Assembly: GCF_016495405.1 (NCBI RefSeq)
Contig: NZ_CP044522.1
Coordinates: 310,001-374,000 of the forward strand
Length of the DNA stretch: 64,000 bases
Direction: 5' to 3'
From: Cobetia sp. cqz5-12
Lineage (GTDB): Bacteria > Pseudomonadota > Gammaproteobacteria > Pseudomonadales > Halomonadaceae
The notes beneath the pieces were generated by a model. It worked only from the letters and a program-made list of their open reading frames with translations. It made no database searches and was not told where the DNA came from. Position numbers and translations under genes: made by a program. Positions 28,861 to 37,923 of the stretch are shown here, in pieces; position 1 is the stretch's first letter; each line of letters opens with the position of its first letter.

Positions 28861-29147
28861 GCGCGCTGCCAAGGTCCGACTGACAGGAACGTACTGAAGG
28901 AGTTCGGCGGACAGGTGCCGACTGAAGGGGTGCAGCTGAAAAGAGTTATCCACAGCGCCAGCCGTAGTAATGGGTGTGGACAAGTTGCGCATGAGGAGGG
29001 CGGTATTTTCTTCGCGACATGCGAAAGACAACGCAGGGCGCTGTGGGTCTGAGCAAAACAAGAGGGTGAGTCAGTCAGGATATAGCGAGGGAGAGTATCG
29101 CGATGTGAGCAGCAGGCGCTGCGAGGATGCATCGGATATCAACTTGA
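28861..29147. other. gap between nuclease gene and tRNA-Leu cluster
   Basis: About 290 bases. It contains a perfect DnaA-box sequence TTATCCACA at 28946-28954 and an opposing near-match TGTGGACAA at 28975-28983. No terminator with a T tract is obvious for either flanking unit. Confidence 0.5.
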
Positions 29148-29234
29148 TGGTGCCCAGAAGAGGACTTGAACCTCCACGTCCATACGGACACTAGCACCTG
29201 AAGCTAGCGCGTCTACCAATTCCGCCATCTGGGC
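29148..29234 (-). tRNA. tRNA-Leu (CAG), copy 4 of transcript
   Basis: An 87-base class II tRNA with acceptor stem GCCCAGA/TCTGGGC, anticodon CAG in loop TTCAGGT, a long variable arm and encoded CCA. Its variable-arm sequence matches the copy at 29674. Confidence 0.96.
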
Positions 29235-29334
29235 ATCAAGTTGTGTGCTGAAGTCTCAAGAGCTGAGTCTTGCAGCTGAACGAGCATGAAATCCTTGGTA
29301 GTGGATGCCATGTTCCCTGTTCGAGTGCGCATCG

Positions 29335-29421
29335 TGGTGCCCAGAAGAGGACTTGAACCTCCACATCCTTACGGATACTAGCACCTGAAGCTAGCGCGTC
29401 TACCAATTCCGCCATCTGGGC
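29335..29421 (-). tRNA. tRNA-Leu (CAG), copy 3 of transcript
   Basis: An 87-base tRNA with the same anticodon and acceptor stem. The variable arm carries the alternative ATCC/GGAT pairing shared with the copy at 29464. Confidence 0.96.
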
Positions 29422-29463
29422 GAAGCGCGATACAGGGGTCGTTCGTTGTGAGTCTGACGTCCG

Positions 29464-29550
29464 TGGTGCCCAGGAGAGGACTTGAACCTCCACATCCTTA
29501 CGGATACTAGCACCTGAAGCTAGCGCGTCTACCAATTCCGCCACCTGGGC
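29464..29550 (-). tRNA. tRNA-Leu (CAG), copy 2 of transcript
   Basis: An 87-base tRNA with anticodon CAG. Its acceptor stem is GCCCAGG/CCTGGGC, a compensated change of the seventh pair relative to the other copies, so it remains fully paired. Confidence 0.96.
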
Positions 29551-29673
29551 AGACATCAGAACTCGTTTCGGTCCGCAGACCCGGATCAGCAGTCAAGTCG
29601 TTGAAACTTAAATGCTTTACCCGTTTTCTGGTATCCATCTTAGCGTGTGTCACGCCAACATGAAACCTGAAAT

Positions 29674-29760
29674 TGGTGCCCAGAAGAGGACTTGAACCTC
29701 CACGTCCATACGGACACTAGCACCTGAAGCTAGCGCGTCTACCAATTCCGCCATCTGGGC
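29674..29760 (-). tRNA. tRNA-Leu (CAG), copy 1 of transcript
   Basis: An 87-base tRNA with anticodon CAG and encoded CCA, first after the promoter. Four copies of the CTG-reading tRNA fit the very high CTG usage of the surrounding genes. Confidence 0.96.
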
Positions 29761-29772
29761 AAGTGGTGCCGA

Positions 29773-29800
29773 ATAATACGGATGTACTGCGGGAATGCAA
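29773..29800 (-). promoter_or_regulatory. promoter of the tRNA-Leu cluster
   Basis: On the minus strand TTGCAT (29795-29800) and TATTAT (29773-29778) are 16 bases apart and end 12 bases before the first tRNA. Confidence 0.7.
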
Positions 29801-29991
29801 GCTTTTTCTTTCATGTCCTGTTGAGCGAGCCGCAGGAAGCCTCTCTCGCTTCATGAGGATAGACAGAGGGTAGAGAGAGATAGACAGATGAAGCTCATCA
29901 AATGGCGAGTCTTCAGGCTTGAGAGTCTGGCTCCGAAGCGCCATTGAGAGCATTGAATGGCCCCTCCGCCGTGATGAGTGGCGGGGAATGG

Positions 29992-30021
29992 TTGGGTCGG
30001 CCCAAGGGTAGAGGCTATAAT
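29992..30021 (+). promoter_or_regulatory. probable rnr promoter
   Basis: A perfect TATAAT at 30016-30021 lies 18 bases after TTGGGT (29992-29997). The start codon is about 75 bases further on. Confidence 0.6.
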
Positions 30022-30099
30022 GCGCGGATGAGAGACAACCTGTCATTCCGTGCCGCGATCGCTGCCCGTCTCGAATTCATCGTCAAGGAATCCTGATTA

Positions 30100-32811
30100 A
30101 TGACCCAATGGACGCTCAGCGACGACCCGCACGCGGAACGCGAAGCCCATAAGTACGACAAGCCCATCCCCAGCCGAGAGTTCTTGCTCGACAAGCTGGA
30201 AGAGTATGGCAAGCCCATTACCCACGAGAACATGAGCCGCATGCTTGGTTTCGAGGACGAGGAGCAACAGGAAGCTGTTCGCCGTCGTCTCAATGCCATG
30301 GAGCGTGATGGTCAGGTGCTGCGCAATCGACGCGGTGCCTATGCCCTGATCGACAAGCTGGACCTGATCCGTGGCCGCGTCGTCGGTCACCGCGATGGCT
30401 TCGGCTTCCTGGCGCGCGAAGATGGCGTCAAGCCGGACCTCGCCGTGCCGCCGCGCCAGATGCGTCGTGTCTTCCATGGTGATCAGGTGCTGGCTCGCGT
30501 CAGCGGCCGTGATCGTCGTGGCCGCGACGAGATCACCATCGTCGAGGTGCTGGCGCGCAACACCCAGACCCTGGTCGGCATCTATCGTCAGTCTGAGCCG
30601 GATTTCGGTGTGCTGATTCCCGAGAACTCGCGCATCGCGCAGGAAGTCATCATCCCCAACCGTGTGGCCAATGGTGCCAAGGACGGTCAGGTGGTGTCCG
30701 TGCGCATCACTCAGCAGCCCGCCACGCGCGTACAGCCAGTGGGTGAAGTGGTCGAGGTGCTTGGTGAGCGCATGGACCCGGGCATGGAAATCGATATCGC
30801 GATCCGCTCCCACGATATTCCCAGCGAATTCCCGCCGGAAGTCGAAGACCAGATCTCGACCATCTCCGCCGAGGTGTTGGAAGAAGACAAGAAGGGCCGC
30901 ATCGACCTGCGCGAGACGCCGCTGGTCACCATCGATGGCGAAGACGCGAAGGACTTCGATGACGCCGTCTGTGCCTGGCAGGACGACAACGGCAACTGGA
31001 AGCTGCTGGTCGCCATCGCCGACGTCTCCCACTACGTGCGTGGTGGCAGTCCGCTGGATCAGGAAGCCTACGTGCGCGGCAACTCGGTGTATTTCCCGGG
31101 TCAGGTCGTGCCGATGCTGCCGGAGCTGCTCTCCAACGGTCTGTGCTCGCTCAACCCGCATGTCGATCGTCTGACGCTGGTCTGTGAGCTGACCATCTCT
31201 GCCAGCAGTGGCGAGATGCTCGACTACCGCTTCTTCGAAGCCGTGATTCGCTCGCATGCACGCCTGACCTACGAGAAGGTCGGCACCATGCTGACCGACC
31301 CGGAAAGTGAGGAAGGTCAGGCACTGTGCCAGCAGTACAATGAACTGCTGCCGTCGCTGCACAACCTGCACGCGCTGTACGGCGTGCTGCGCAAGGCGCG
31401 TGACAAGCGTGGTGCCATCGACTTCGAGACCACCGAAACGCAGATCCTGTTCAACGATGAGCGCAAGATCGAGCAGATCGTGCCGCGTACCCGCAATGAC
31501 GCGCACAAGCTGATCGAGGAATGCATGCTGGCGGCCAACGTCGCGACGGCACGCTTCCTGGATGAGCACGATCTCCCGGCCCTCTATCGTGTCCACAAGC
31601 AGCCGGCACCGGAGCGCCTGAACAACCTGCGCGCCTTCCTGGGTGAGCTGGGCCTGACGCTGGAAGGCGGTGACGAACCGGCACCCAAGGACTTCCAGGC
31701 ACTGCGTGCCTCGATCGCCGAACGTCCGGACCTCGACATCATCCAGACCGTGATGCTGCGCAGCATGACCCAGGCGGTCTACTCGCCGCAGAACGAAGGT
31801 CACTTCGGTCTGGCCTACGATGCCTACGCGCACTTCACCTCGCCGATCCGTCGTTATCCGGATCTGCTGGTACACCGTGCAATTCGTTCCGTCATCCGTG
31901 GTCCGCGCAAGACTGACACCGTGCTGCGCGCCGAAGATGCCGTGACCGAGCGCCCGACCAAGTGGTGCCCGTACACCTTCGAGCAGATGCTCGAGCTGGG
32001 TGAGCACTGCTCGATGACCGAGCGCCGCGCCGATGAGGCGACGCGTGACGTCAATGACTGGCTCAAGTGCGAGTTCATGAAGGACAAGGTCGGGGAAGTG
32101 CTGGAAGGTACCGTCGCGGCGGTCACCCAGTTCGGCCTGTTCGTGCGGCTGGATGCCTACTACGTCGAAGGCCTGCTGCACATCTCCTCGCTGCCGTCCG
32201 ACTACTACCACTACGAGGCCGAGAAGCATCGCCTCAAGGGTGAGCGTGCCGGCGTCAGCTATGGTCTCGGTGATGGTGTCACCGTCCAGGTGGCCCGTGT
32301 CGACATGGATGAGCGCAAGATCGACTTCATGCTCAGCGATCCGACGCCGCGTCCCAAGCGCAAGCCGCGCAAGGCACGCAGCAGCGAGGGCGACAAGCCG
32401 GCAGCCGGCAAGGGTGGTTCCGCCAGCAAGGAGTCCGCCGCCAAGGGGCGTCCCGGCAAGCGTGAGCGCGAACGCCTCAAGTCCCTGACCGAGGAAGTCA
32501 GTCAGGAAGGCAATGGCAACGCGGCTGCGGCGGAAAAGCCGGCAGGCGAGCGTCCGCCGCGCAAGCCGCGCAGTGAGCGTGGCGAGCGCAATGATCGTTC
32601 AGGTCGTGGTGAGCGCAAACCGTCCGCCAGCAATGAGCGTCAGTCTGCGCCTGAAGCGCCGGCGGCAGCGCGTCCAGCTGTGCCGAGTGGCCCGGAATCT
32701 GCCGACAGCCCATTCGCGCCGGTCGCGCCGATGGGCGCTGCTGGCAAGGACGATCCGTCGCGCAAGCGGGGTTCGCGCTCGCGCGGGCGGCGCGGTAACG
32801 GCCGTAGCTGA
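30100..32811 (+). CDS. rnr: ribonuclease R
   Basis: This 903-residue processive 3'-5' exoribonuclease degrades structured RNA and takes part in rRNA and tmRNA quality control. It has an N-terminal winged-helix/cold-shock region, the RNB catalytic domain with the Asp cluster DGEDAKDFDDAV near residue 282, and a C-terminal S1 domain (GEVLEGTVAAVTQFGLFV). A long Lys/Arg/Gly-rich tail of about 140 residues follows, longer than in E. coli RNase R (813 residues). GGAATCCTGATTA precedes the ATG. rlmB follows 164 bases downstream, the arrangement also seen in E. coli. Confidence 0.97.
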   Translation: MTQWTLSDDPHAEREAHKYDKPIPSREFLLDKLEEYGKPITHENMSRMLGFEDEEQQEAVRRRLNAMERDGQVLRNRRGAYALIDKLDLIRGRVVGHRDGFGFLAREDGVKPDLAVPPRQMRRVFHGDQVLARVSGRDRRGRDEITIVEVLARNTQTLVGIYRQSEPDFGVLIPENSRIAQEVIIPNRVANGAKDGQVVSVRITQQPATRVQPVGEVVEVLGERMDPGMEIDIAIRSHDIPSEFPPEVEDQISTISAEVLEEDKKGRIDLRETPLVTIDGEDAKDFDDAVCAWQDDNGNWKLLVAIADVSHYVRGGSPLDQEAYVRGNSVYFPGQVVPMLPELLSNGLCSLNPHVDRLTLVCELTISASSGEMLDYRFFEAVIRSHARLTYEKVGTMLTDPESEEGQALCQQYNELLPSLHNLHALYGVLRKARDKRGAIDFETTETQILFNDERKIEQIVPRTRNDAHKLIEECMLAANVATARFLDEHDLPALYRVHKQPAPERLNNLRAFLGELGLTLEGGDEPAPKDFQALRASIAERPDLDIIQTVMLRSMTQAVYSPQNEGHFGLAYDAYAHFTSPIRRYPDLLVHRAIRSVIRGPRKTDTVLRAEDAVTERPTKWCPYTFEQMLELGEHCSMTERRADEATRDVNDWLKCEFMKDKVGEVLEGTVAAVTQFGLFVRLDAYYVEGLLHISSLPSDYYHYEAEKHRLKGERAGVSYGLGDGVTVQVARVDMDERKIDFMLSDPTPRPKRKPRKARSSEGDKPAAGKGGSASKESAAKGRPGKRERERLKSLTEEVSQEGNGNAAAAEKPAGERPPRKPRSERGERNDRSGRGERKPSASNERQSAPEAPAAARPAVPSGPESADSPFAPVAPMGAAGKDDPSRKRGSRSRGRRGNGRS

Positions 32812-32838
32812 TTTCTGCTCGGCTCCTCGCGCGTCATT

Positions 32839-32870
32839 GCATCAGCCCCGGCTCCGGTCGGGGCTGATGC
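32839..32870 (+). terminator. stem-loop after rnr
   Basis: GCATCAGCCCC pairs exactly with GGGGCTGATGC, with a GGCTCCGGTC loop. No T run follows, so it may stabilise the rnr 3' end rather than fully stop transcription into rlmB. Confidence 0.5.
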
Positions 32871-32975
32871 GTTGGGCAGTCGTCAGGCTGCACGATTTCA
32901 AGGCTGTCGCCTCGGCGGCAGCTCAGTTTCCGTCAATGTGACAGGGCCCATCGGGTCATCAGTCAGGAAGGCACA

Positions 32976-33887
32976 ATGAGTCAGGACAAGGGGCGCAAGC
33001 CCGGCCGCGGCAAGCCCGCCGGCGAGCGTGCTAGCCACGCCAGAAGTGAGCATTCCCGAGGTGAGCGCAGCGGTGCTCAGCGTCACGAGCGTGGCGGGGC
33101 ACGCAAGGGCGGCGCACGCGCCACCGCGCCGAAGATCCCTGGTGGGCTGGAAGCCGTCTATGGCGTGCACGCGGTGGAAGCCTTGCTGGCAAGAGATCGT
33201 GCGCCCAGTGAGCTGTGGGTGCAGGCGGGCGAGGCCGAGCTGCGCCTGAGCGAGATCATCGAGCAGGCACGTGCCGCCGGCTCGCGCGTCACCTTGAAGG
33301 CACGCGAGGAGCTGGATGCACTGGCCGTCGGCGGTGGTGCCCATCAGGGACTGGTCGCGCTGTGTGCACCGCTGGCCACCGAGAACGAGACCGGCCTCAA
33401 GCTGCGTCTCGATGGCTGGTCCCGCGAAGAAGCTCCGCTGTTTCTGGTGCTGGATTCGGTCACGGATCCGCACAACCTCGGCGCCTGCCTGCGCAGTGCC
33501 GATGCCGCGGGCGCCCATGGCGTCATCGTGCCCAAGGACAAGTCGGCCTCACTGAACGCAACCGTGCGCAAGGTGGCCTGTGGTGCTGCGGAAGTGGTGC
33601 CGGTCTATCAGGTCACCAACCTGGTCCGCACGCTGGACGCCATGAAGGAAGCCGGTGTCTGGGTGCTGGGCACGGCGGGGGAAGCCGAATCCATGGCCTT
33701 CGAAGCCGACTTTACCGGCCCGGTCGCCATCGTGATGGGTGCCGAGGGCAAGGGCATGCGTCGCCTGACCCGCGAGCACTGCGACAGCCTGATCAAGCTG
33801 CCGATGGCGGGCAGCGTCTCCAGTCTCAATGTCTCGGTTGCGGCGGGCATCTGCCTGTTCGAGGCCGTGCGTCAGCGTCGCGGCTGA
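32976..33887 (+). CDS. rlmB: 23S rRNA (guanosine-2'-O)-methyltransferase
   Basis: A SPOUT methyltransferase that methylates G2251 of 23S rRNA. The substrate-binding L30-like domain begins at GLEAVYGVHAVEALL, and the knotted catalytic domain has VLDSVTDPHNLGACLRSADA, VMGAEGKGMRRL and LPMAGSVSSLNVSVAAG, the three classical motifs. At 303 residues it is about 60 longer than E. coli RlmB, because of an Arg/Gly/Lys-rich N-terminus of low complexity, similar in style to the tail of the upstream RNase R. Both tails probably bind RNA. Confidence 0.95.
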   Translation: MSQDKGRKPGRGKPAGERASHARSEHSRGERSGAQRHERGGARKGGARATAPKIPGGLEAVYGVHAVEALLARDRAPSELWVQAGEAELRLSEIIEQARAAGSRVTLKAREELDALAVGGGAHQGLVALCAPLATENETGLKLRLDGWSREEAPLFLVLDSVTDPHNLGACLRSADAAGAHGVIVPKDKSASLNATVRKVACGAAEVVPVYQVTNLVRTLDAMKEAGVWVLGTAGEAESMAFEADFTGPVAIVMGAEGKGMRRLTREHCDSLIKLPMAGSVSSLNVSVAAGICLFEAVRQRRG

Positions 33888-34201
33888 GGCAATTGTCGGC
33901 AGGGGATAGTCAAGGGAAGGGCAAAGTAGAGGCAAGAGAAAGGCGAGAGAGAAGCGGCCTGCGGAATGGGGTTGGCTGTCTTTCATGGGCCGCTTGCCAA
34001 GCCCTTGACTCCTCTCTACAATACTGCGGTTCTGTGAAGTGCAGTCTGCAGTGAATGCGCGGCATGGGGGCACCTGTCCTCGCCCGCGCGCGTCTTTCAT
34101 GGCCTTCGGGTCTGAATGGCACAACCGTAGTAATCACTCCACTCCTTGCTTCCCGGCCCGAGACGCGCCGTGGGGGCTGTCAAACCGAAAGGAGCCAAGC
34201 C
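33888..34201 (+). promoter_or_regulatory. rpsF leader region with promoter and candidate S6:S18 element
   Basis: This 314-base region first holds a purine-rich stretch (33898-33958). A good promoter follows: TTGCCA (33994-33999), 17 bases, TACAAT (34017-34022). The transcript would have a leader of about 170 bases before rpsF. Ribosomal rpsF leaders in many bacteria fold into a site bound by the S6:S18 complex, and the segment CTGTCAAACCGAAAGGAG just before rpsF has the CCG-plus-ribosome-binding-site arrangement expected for it. The promoter is well supported; the autoregulatory site is inference. Confidence 0.55.
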
Positions 34202-34582
34202 ATGCGTCACTACGAGATCGTGTTCATGGTCCACCCGGACCAGAGCGAACAGGTTCCGGCCATGATCGAGCGTTACACCTCCATCGTGACCGAAGCCGGC
34301 GGTACTGTGCATCGTCTGGAAGATTGGGGTCGCCGTCACCTGGCCTACCCGATCAACAAGATCCACAAGGCCCACTACGTGCTGATGAACGTCGAAACTA
34401 CCGGTGAGGTGGTTGAAGAACTCGAAACCATCTTCCGTTTCAACGACGCCGTCATCCGTAACCTGGTTGTGCGTTCAAAGGAAGCGGCCATCGAGCCGTC
34501 TCCGATGATGAAGCCGGCTGAAGAGAAGCGTCCGCGTCGCGAAGACAAGCGTGACGAATCCGAAGCTCAAGACGCTAACTGA
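34202..34582 (+). CDS. rpsF: 30S ribosomal protein S6
   Basis: This 126-residue protein is bS6, which pairs with S18 on the 30S platform. The start [17 protein letters not shown] and the core [20 protein letters not shown] are typical. The C-terminal acidic and basic tail is also typical of gammaproteobacterial S6. The start at 34202 follows AAAGGAGCCAAGCC. It leads the rpsF-rpsR-membrane protein-rplI operon. Confidence 0.98.
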   Translation: MRHYEIVFMVHPDQSEQVPAMIERYTSIVTEAGGTVHRLEDWGRRHLAYPINKIHKAHYVLMNVETTGEVVEELETIFRFNDAVIRNLVVRSKEAAIEPSPMMKPAEEKRPRREDKRDESEAQDAN

Positions 34583-34608
34583 TACCGCACCCCCAGGAGG
34601 TCATTGCA

Positions 34609-34836
34609 ATGGCACGTTTTTTCCGTCGTCGCAAGTTCTGCCGCTTCACCGCTGAAGGCGTGAAGCAGATCGACTACAAGGACATCGAAGTCCTGAAGTC
34701 TTACATCACCGAGACCGGCAAGATCGTCCCGAGCCGTATCACTGGCACCAAGGCACGCTACCAGCGTCAGCTGGCGACTGCCATCAAGCGTGCTCGCTAC
34801 CTGGCTCTGCTGCCGTACAGCGACAGCCACCAGTAA
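34609..34836 (+). CDS. rpsR: 30S ribosomal protein S18
   Basis: This 75-residue protein is bS18, the S6 partner on the 30S subunit. [23 protein letters not shown] and [19 protein letters not shown] are the conserved family segments. CAGGAGGTCATTGCA precedes the ATG, and the gene is 26 bases after rpsF. Confidence 0.98.
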   Translation: MARFFRRRKFCRFTAEGVKQIDYKDIEVLKSYITETGKIVPSRITGTKARYQRQLATAIKRARYLALLPYSDSHQ

Positions 34837-34845
34837 GGCGACACC

Positions 34846-35703
34846 ATGATGCTGGCACTGGCACGCTGGGCCATGCGCGGCCCCCTGCAATGCATCGCGA
34901 TTGCATTGCTGACGGGAATCGTGCCCTGGTTCTTCTGGTTCAGTGCCGCCATCAGTGCGCTGGTCACGCTTCGGCGTGGCCTTGCGCCTGCCGCACCCGT
35001 AGTCATCGCCGCTGCTGTTCCGGCCGGTTGGTGGTGGGTACAAGGCGATCCGGTGCCTCTGGCAACCGTATTGCTGGTCACCCTGATGGCCACCCTGCTG
35101 CGCGCTCGCGTGCGGTGGGGTGAGGCGCTGATAGGCGCCAGCCTGACGGCGGCACTGATGGTGCAGTCCGGGATATTCCTGCCACCAGGCGGAGCCGGTC
35201 CACTGCTTGAGAGCATTCGCAAGAATGCCCCTGAGCTTGACGCACGCTTGAACGACTTTGCCGCTCAAGGTGTGCCGACTGAACAGCTCGCAGGGCTGGT
35301 CATCGGTGGTATTACCGGGTTGGTGGTCCTGCTGGCCGCCACGGGCTGTCTGGCCCTGGCGCGCAGTTGGCAGTCCGGGCTCTACAATCCGGGTGGGTTT
35401 CGCAGCGAATTCCATGCCTTTCGGCTGAGTTTGCCCGAAATCCTGATACTGGCAGCCTGCGGAATCATTGGCGTACTGCTCAATGTGCCTGCAGTGCTCC
35501 TGCTGATCTGGATACCGCTGCTGGTGGCGGGCATTGCCCTGGTACATGGTTACATCGGGTTAAAGGGGATGAGCGGGTTATGGCTCGTCGGCGTCTATTT
35601 CATGATGCTGACCACCTGGCCCACGATTCTGATTTTGCTGCTGTTGGCGCTTGTGGACGTCTTTGCGGATTTTCGCGCACGTCTCGCCGGCAGTCATCGA
35701 TAA
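34846..35703 (+). CDS. polytopic membrane protein between rpsR and rplI (DUF2232-like)
   Basis: This 285-residue protein is very hydrophobic, with about eight predicted membrane segments, for example near residues 20-60, 65-90, 145-175 and 190-260. In many Halomonadaceae and Pseudomonas relatives a membrane protein of this kind, often labelled DUF2232, sits between rpsR and rplI; its function is unknown to me. It starts 9 bases after rpsR and ends 12 bases before rplI, so it is cotranscribed with ribosomal genes. It has no catalytic motif that I can recognise. Confidence 0.8.
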   Translation: MMLALARWAMRGPLQCIAIALLTGIVPWFFWFSAAISALVTLRRGLAPAAPVVIAAAVPAGWWWVQGDPVPLATVLLVTLMATLLRARVRWGEALIGASLTAALMVQSGIFLPPGGAGPLLESIRKNAPELDARLNDFAAQGVPTEQLAGLVIGGITGLVVLLAATGCLALARSWQSGLYNPGGFRSEFHAFRLSLPEILILAACGIIGVLLNVPAVLLLIWIPLLVAGIALVHGYIGLKGMSGLWLVGVYFMMLTTWPTILILLLLALVDVFADFRARLAGSHR

Positions 35704-35715
35704 GAGGTTTACGAG

Positions 35716-36162
35716 ATGCAAGTCATTCTGCTCGACAAGATTGGCAAGCTGGGCAACCTGGGTGACCAGGTTTCCGTCAAGGCTGGCTTCGGTCGCAACT
35801 ACCTGCTGCCGTACGGCCTGGCAGTTCCGGCCACTGCTGAAAACCAGGCAGCTTTCGAAGCTCAGCGCGCTGAGCTGGAAGCACAGGTTGCAGAGCGCAA
35901 GTCCGAAGCTGAAGCGCGTGCCGCTCAGCTGAACGAAATCGAACTGTCCTTGGTCGCCAAGGCTGGCGAGGAAGGCAAGCTGTTCGGTTCCATCGGTCCG
36001 CGTGACCTGGCCGAAGCTATCGCCCAGTCTGGCATCGACATCGCCAAGAGCGAAGTCCGCATGCCGGAAGGCCCGCTGCGCAACACTGGCGAATACGACA
36101 TCGTGCTGCAGCTGCACGCTGAAGTGACTGCCACTGTCCGTGTGGTCGTGGTCGGCGAGTAA
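35716..36162 (+). CDS. rplI: 50S ribosomal protein L9
   Basis: This 148-residue protein is bL9. The N-terminal 23S rRNA-binding domain [19 protein letters not shown] and [16 protein letters not shown] is highly conserved. A long connecting helix (about residues 40-75) and a C-terminal domain with [12 protein letters not shown] follow. Length is standard. It ends the ribosomal operon and is followed by a terminator. Confidence 0.98.
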   Translation: MQVILLDKIGKLGNLGDQVSVKAGFGRNYLLPYGLAVPATAENQAAFEAQRAELEAQVAERKSEAEARAAQLNEIELSLVAKAGEEGKLFGSIGPRDLAEAIAQSGIDIAKSEVRMPEGPLRNTGEYDIVLQLHAEVTATVRVVVVGE

Positions 36163-36218
36163 TCGCTGATTTGCAGTGACTGGCCGGTGAACCGGTGTAG
36201 TGACTGCTGCGGTACCCA

Positions 36219-36256
36219 AGCCGCCTTTGCATCCTCGATGCGAAGGCGGTTTTTTC
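36219..36256 (+). terminator. terminator of the rpsF-rplI operon
   Basis: CCGCCTT-GCATC and its complement GATGC-AAGGCGG form a long stem around a CTC loop and are followed by TTTTTT. Confidence 0.93.
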
Positions 36257-36448
36257 ATGGGCGCGATTTGTCATCGGCGTGGCATTTGACTGGTCGCCGG
36301 CGAGGCGATGACGCACAAAATCCGGTAGAATGCCTGCCCCCGTCAGGAAGAGGCTTCGGCGTGGGCGCGGCGGTTGGCAGGCTTGCGTCAATGCGTGAAA
36401 CTAGAAGCCCCCGCGGGCATGTCAGTCATCAGCAGGAGTCAGCCAGGC

Positions 36449-37837
36449 ATGAGCGAGATTCAGGATCAGGATCGCGAGACGGCAGCGCTCAAGGTGCCGC
36501 CCAATTCGCTGGAGGCCGAGCAGTCGGTGCTTGGCGGCTTGATGCTGGACAACAGCGCCTGGGATACGGTCTCCGAGCGACTGGTGGCCGACGACTTCTA
36601 TCGCTATGAGCATCGTCTCATCTACAACGCCATGTCTCAGCTGGTCGGTGGCAGCCGCCCGCTGGATGTGGTGACGCTGTCCGAGCTGCTGGAAAGTCGT
36701 GACCAGCTCGAGTCGGTCGGCGGGCTGGCGACCCTCGCTGAGCTTGCGCGCAACACGCCCTCGGCCAGCAACATCAAGGCCTATGCCGACATCGTTCGCG
36801 AGCGCGCCACGCTGCGCAAGCTCATCCAGGCGGCCAACCAGATCGCCGAGAGCTCCTTCAGCCCGCAGGGCCGTGATGCCGATGAGCTGGTCAACGAGGC
36901 CGAGCGCCTGGTGTTCCAGATCAGCGAGTCGCGGCCCAAGAGCGGCGGCCCCAAGGGCATGAGTCAGCTGCTGACCGGCGCGGTGGACCGCATCGATGAG
37001 CTGTTCAACCTCAAGGGGCAGATGACGGGCCTCTCGACCGGCTTCCGTGATCTCGATGACATGACCTCCGGCCTGCAACCGTCGGATCTGGTGATCATTG
37101 CCGGGCGTCCCTCGATGGGCAAGACCACCTTCGCCATGAACCTGGTCGAGCATGCCGTGGTCTCCGGCGACAAGCCGGTCGCCGTGTTCTCGATGGAGAT
37201 GCCCGCCGAATCGCTGATGTTGCGCATGATCTCCTCGCTGGGCCGCATCGACCAGACCAAGGTGCGTACCGGCCAGCTGGAAGACGAGGACTGGCCGCGT
37301 CTGACATCGGCGGTCAACCTGCTCAAGGACAAGCAGCTGTTCGTCGATGACACCGCGGCGCTGTCGCCCAACGAGATGCGCTCGCGCTGTCGACGCATGG
37401 CGCGTGAGCATGGCGGTATCGGCCTGATCATGATCGATTACCTTCAGCTGATGCAGGTGCCGGGGCTTTCCGAAAACCGTACCGCCGAGATCTCGGAGAT
37501 CTCGCGCTCGCTGAAGGGCCTGGCCAAGGAATTCGCCTGCCCGGTCGTGGCGCTCTCGCAGCTGAACCGCTCGCTTGAGCAGCGTCCCAACAAGCGCCCG
37601 GTGATGTCGGATCTGCGTGAATCCGGTGCCATCGAGCAGGATGCCGATGTCATCGCCTTCGTCTACCGTGATGAGGTCTACAACAAGGACAATCCCGACA
37701 ACAAGGGACTGGCCGAGCTGATCATCGGCAAGCAGCGTAACGGCCCCATCGGTACCGTTCACATGGCCTTCATCGGCAAGTACACCCGTTTCGAGGACCT
37801 GGCACCCGACAGTTATGGCCAGGCCTTCGCTGAATAA
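36449..37837 (+). CDS. dnaB: replicative DNA helicase
   Basis: This 462-residue hexameric helicase unwinds DNA at the replication fork. The N-terminal domain begins PPNSLEAEQSVLGGLMLD. The RecA-like C-terminal domain has Walker A AGRPSMGKTTFAMN near residue 215 and Walker B LIMIDYLQLM, with SQLNRSLEQRPNKRP and DLRESGAIEQDADVI. The start at 36449 (MSEIQDQDRE) has AGGAG upstream; the frame is open 25 codons further. No intein or insertion is visible. Location after rplI is the common gammaproteobacterial order. Confidence 0.97.
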   Translation: MSEIQDQDRETAALKVPPNSLEAEQSVLGGLMLDNSAWDTVSERLVADDFYRYEHRLIYNAMSQLVGGSRPLDVVTLSELLESRDQLESVGGLATLAELARNTPSASNIKAYADIVRERATLRKLIQAANQIAESSFSPQGRDADELVNEAERLVFQISESRPKSGGPKGMSQLLTGAVDRIDELFNLKGQMTGLSTGFRDLDDMTSGLQPSDLVIIAGRPSMGKTTFAMNLVEHAVVSGDKPVAVFSMEMPAESLMLRMISSLGRIDQTKVRTGQLEDEDWPRLTSAVNLLKDKQLFVDDTAALSPNEMRSRCRRMAREHGGIGLIMIDYLQLMQVPGLSENRTAEISEISRSLKGLAKEFACPVVALSQLNRSLEQRPNKRPVMSDLRESGAIEQDADVIAFVYRDEVYNKDNPDNKGLAELIIGKQRNGPIGTVHMAFIGKYTRFEDLAPDSYGQAFAE

Positions 37838-37923
37838 CGTGATGCGTACGCGCGTCAATCATGTACCCGGGCGGCGGCATCGCCGTTGCCTCGCAAGACC
37901 CGCACCGACGGGGAGGAGATAGC

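Larger units (their letters stand above)
29761..30099. other. divergent intergenic region, tRNA-Leu to rnr
   Basis: About 340 bases that contain a promoter for each side: one for the tRNA-Leu cluster on the minus strand close to 29780 and one for rnr close to 30010. The middle shows no further feature. Confidence 0.6.

Noticed and set aside
28946..28983. Replication origin
   Set aside because: Two boxes without an AT-rich unwinding region or dnaA/dnaN neighbours are not enough.
29236..29556. 106-residue minus-strand frame with repeated AELVDALASGASIRK
   Set aside because: It is the translation of tandem tRNA-Leu genes, not a protein.
30097..32229. 710-residue minus-strand frame opposite rnr
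   Set aside because: High GC at third positions keeps antisense frames open; rnr is unambiguous on the plus strand.
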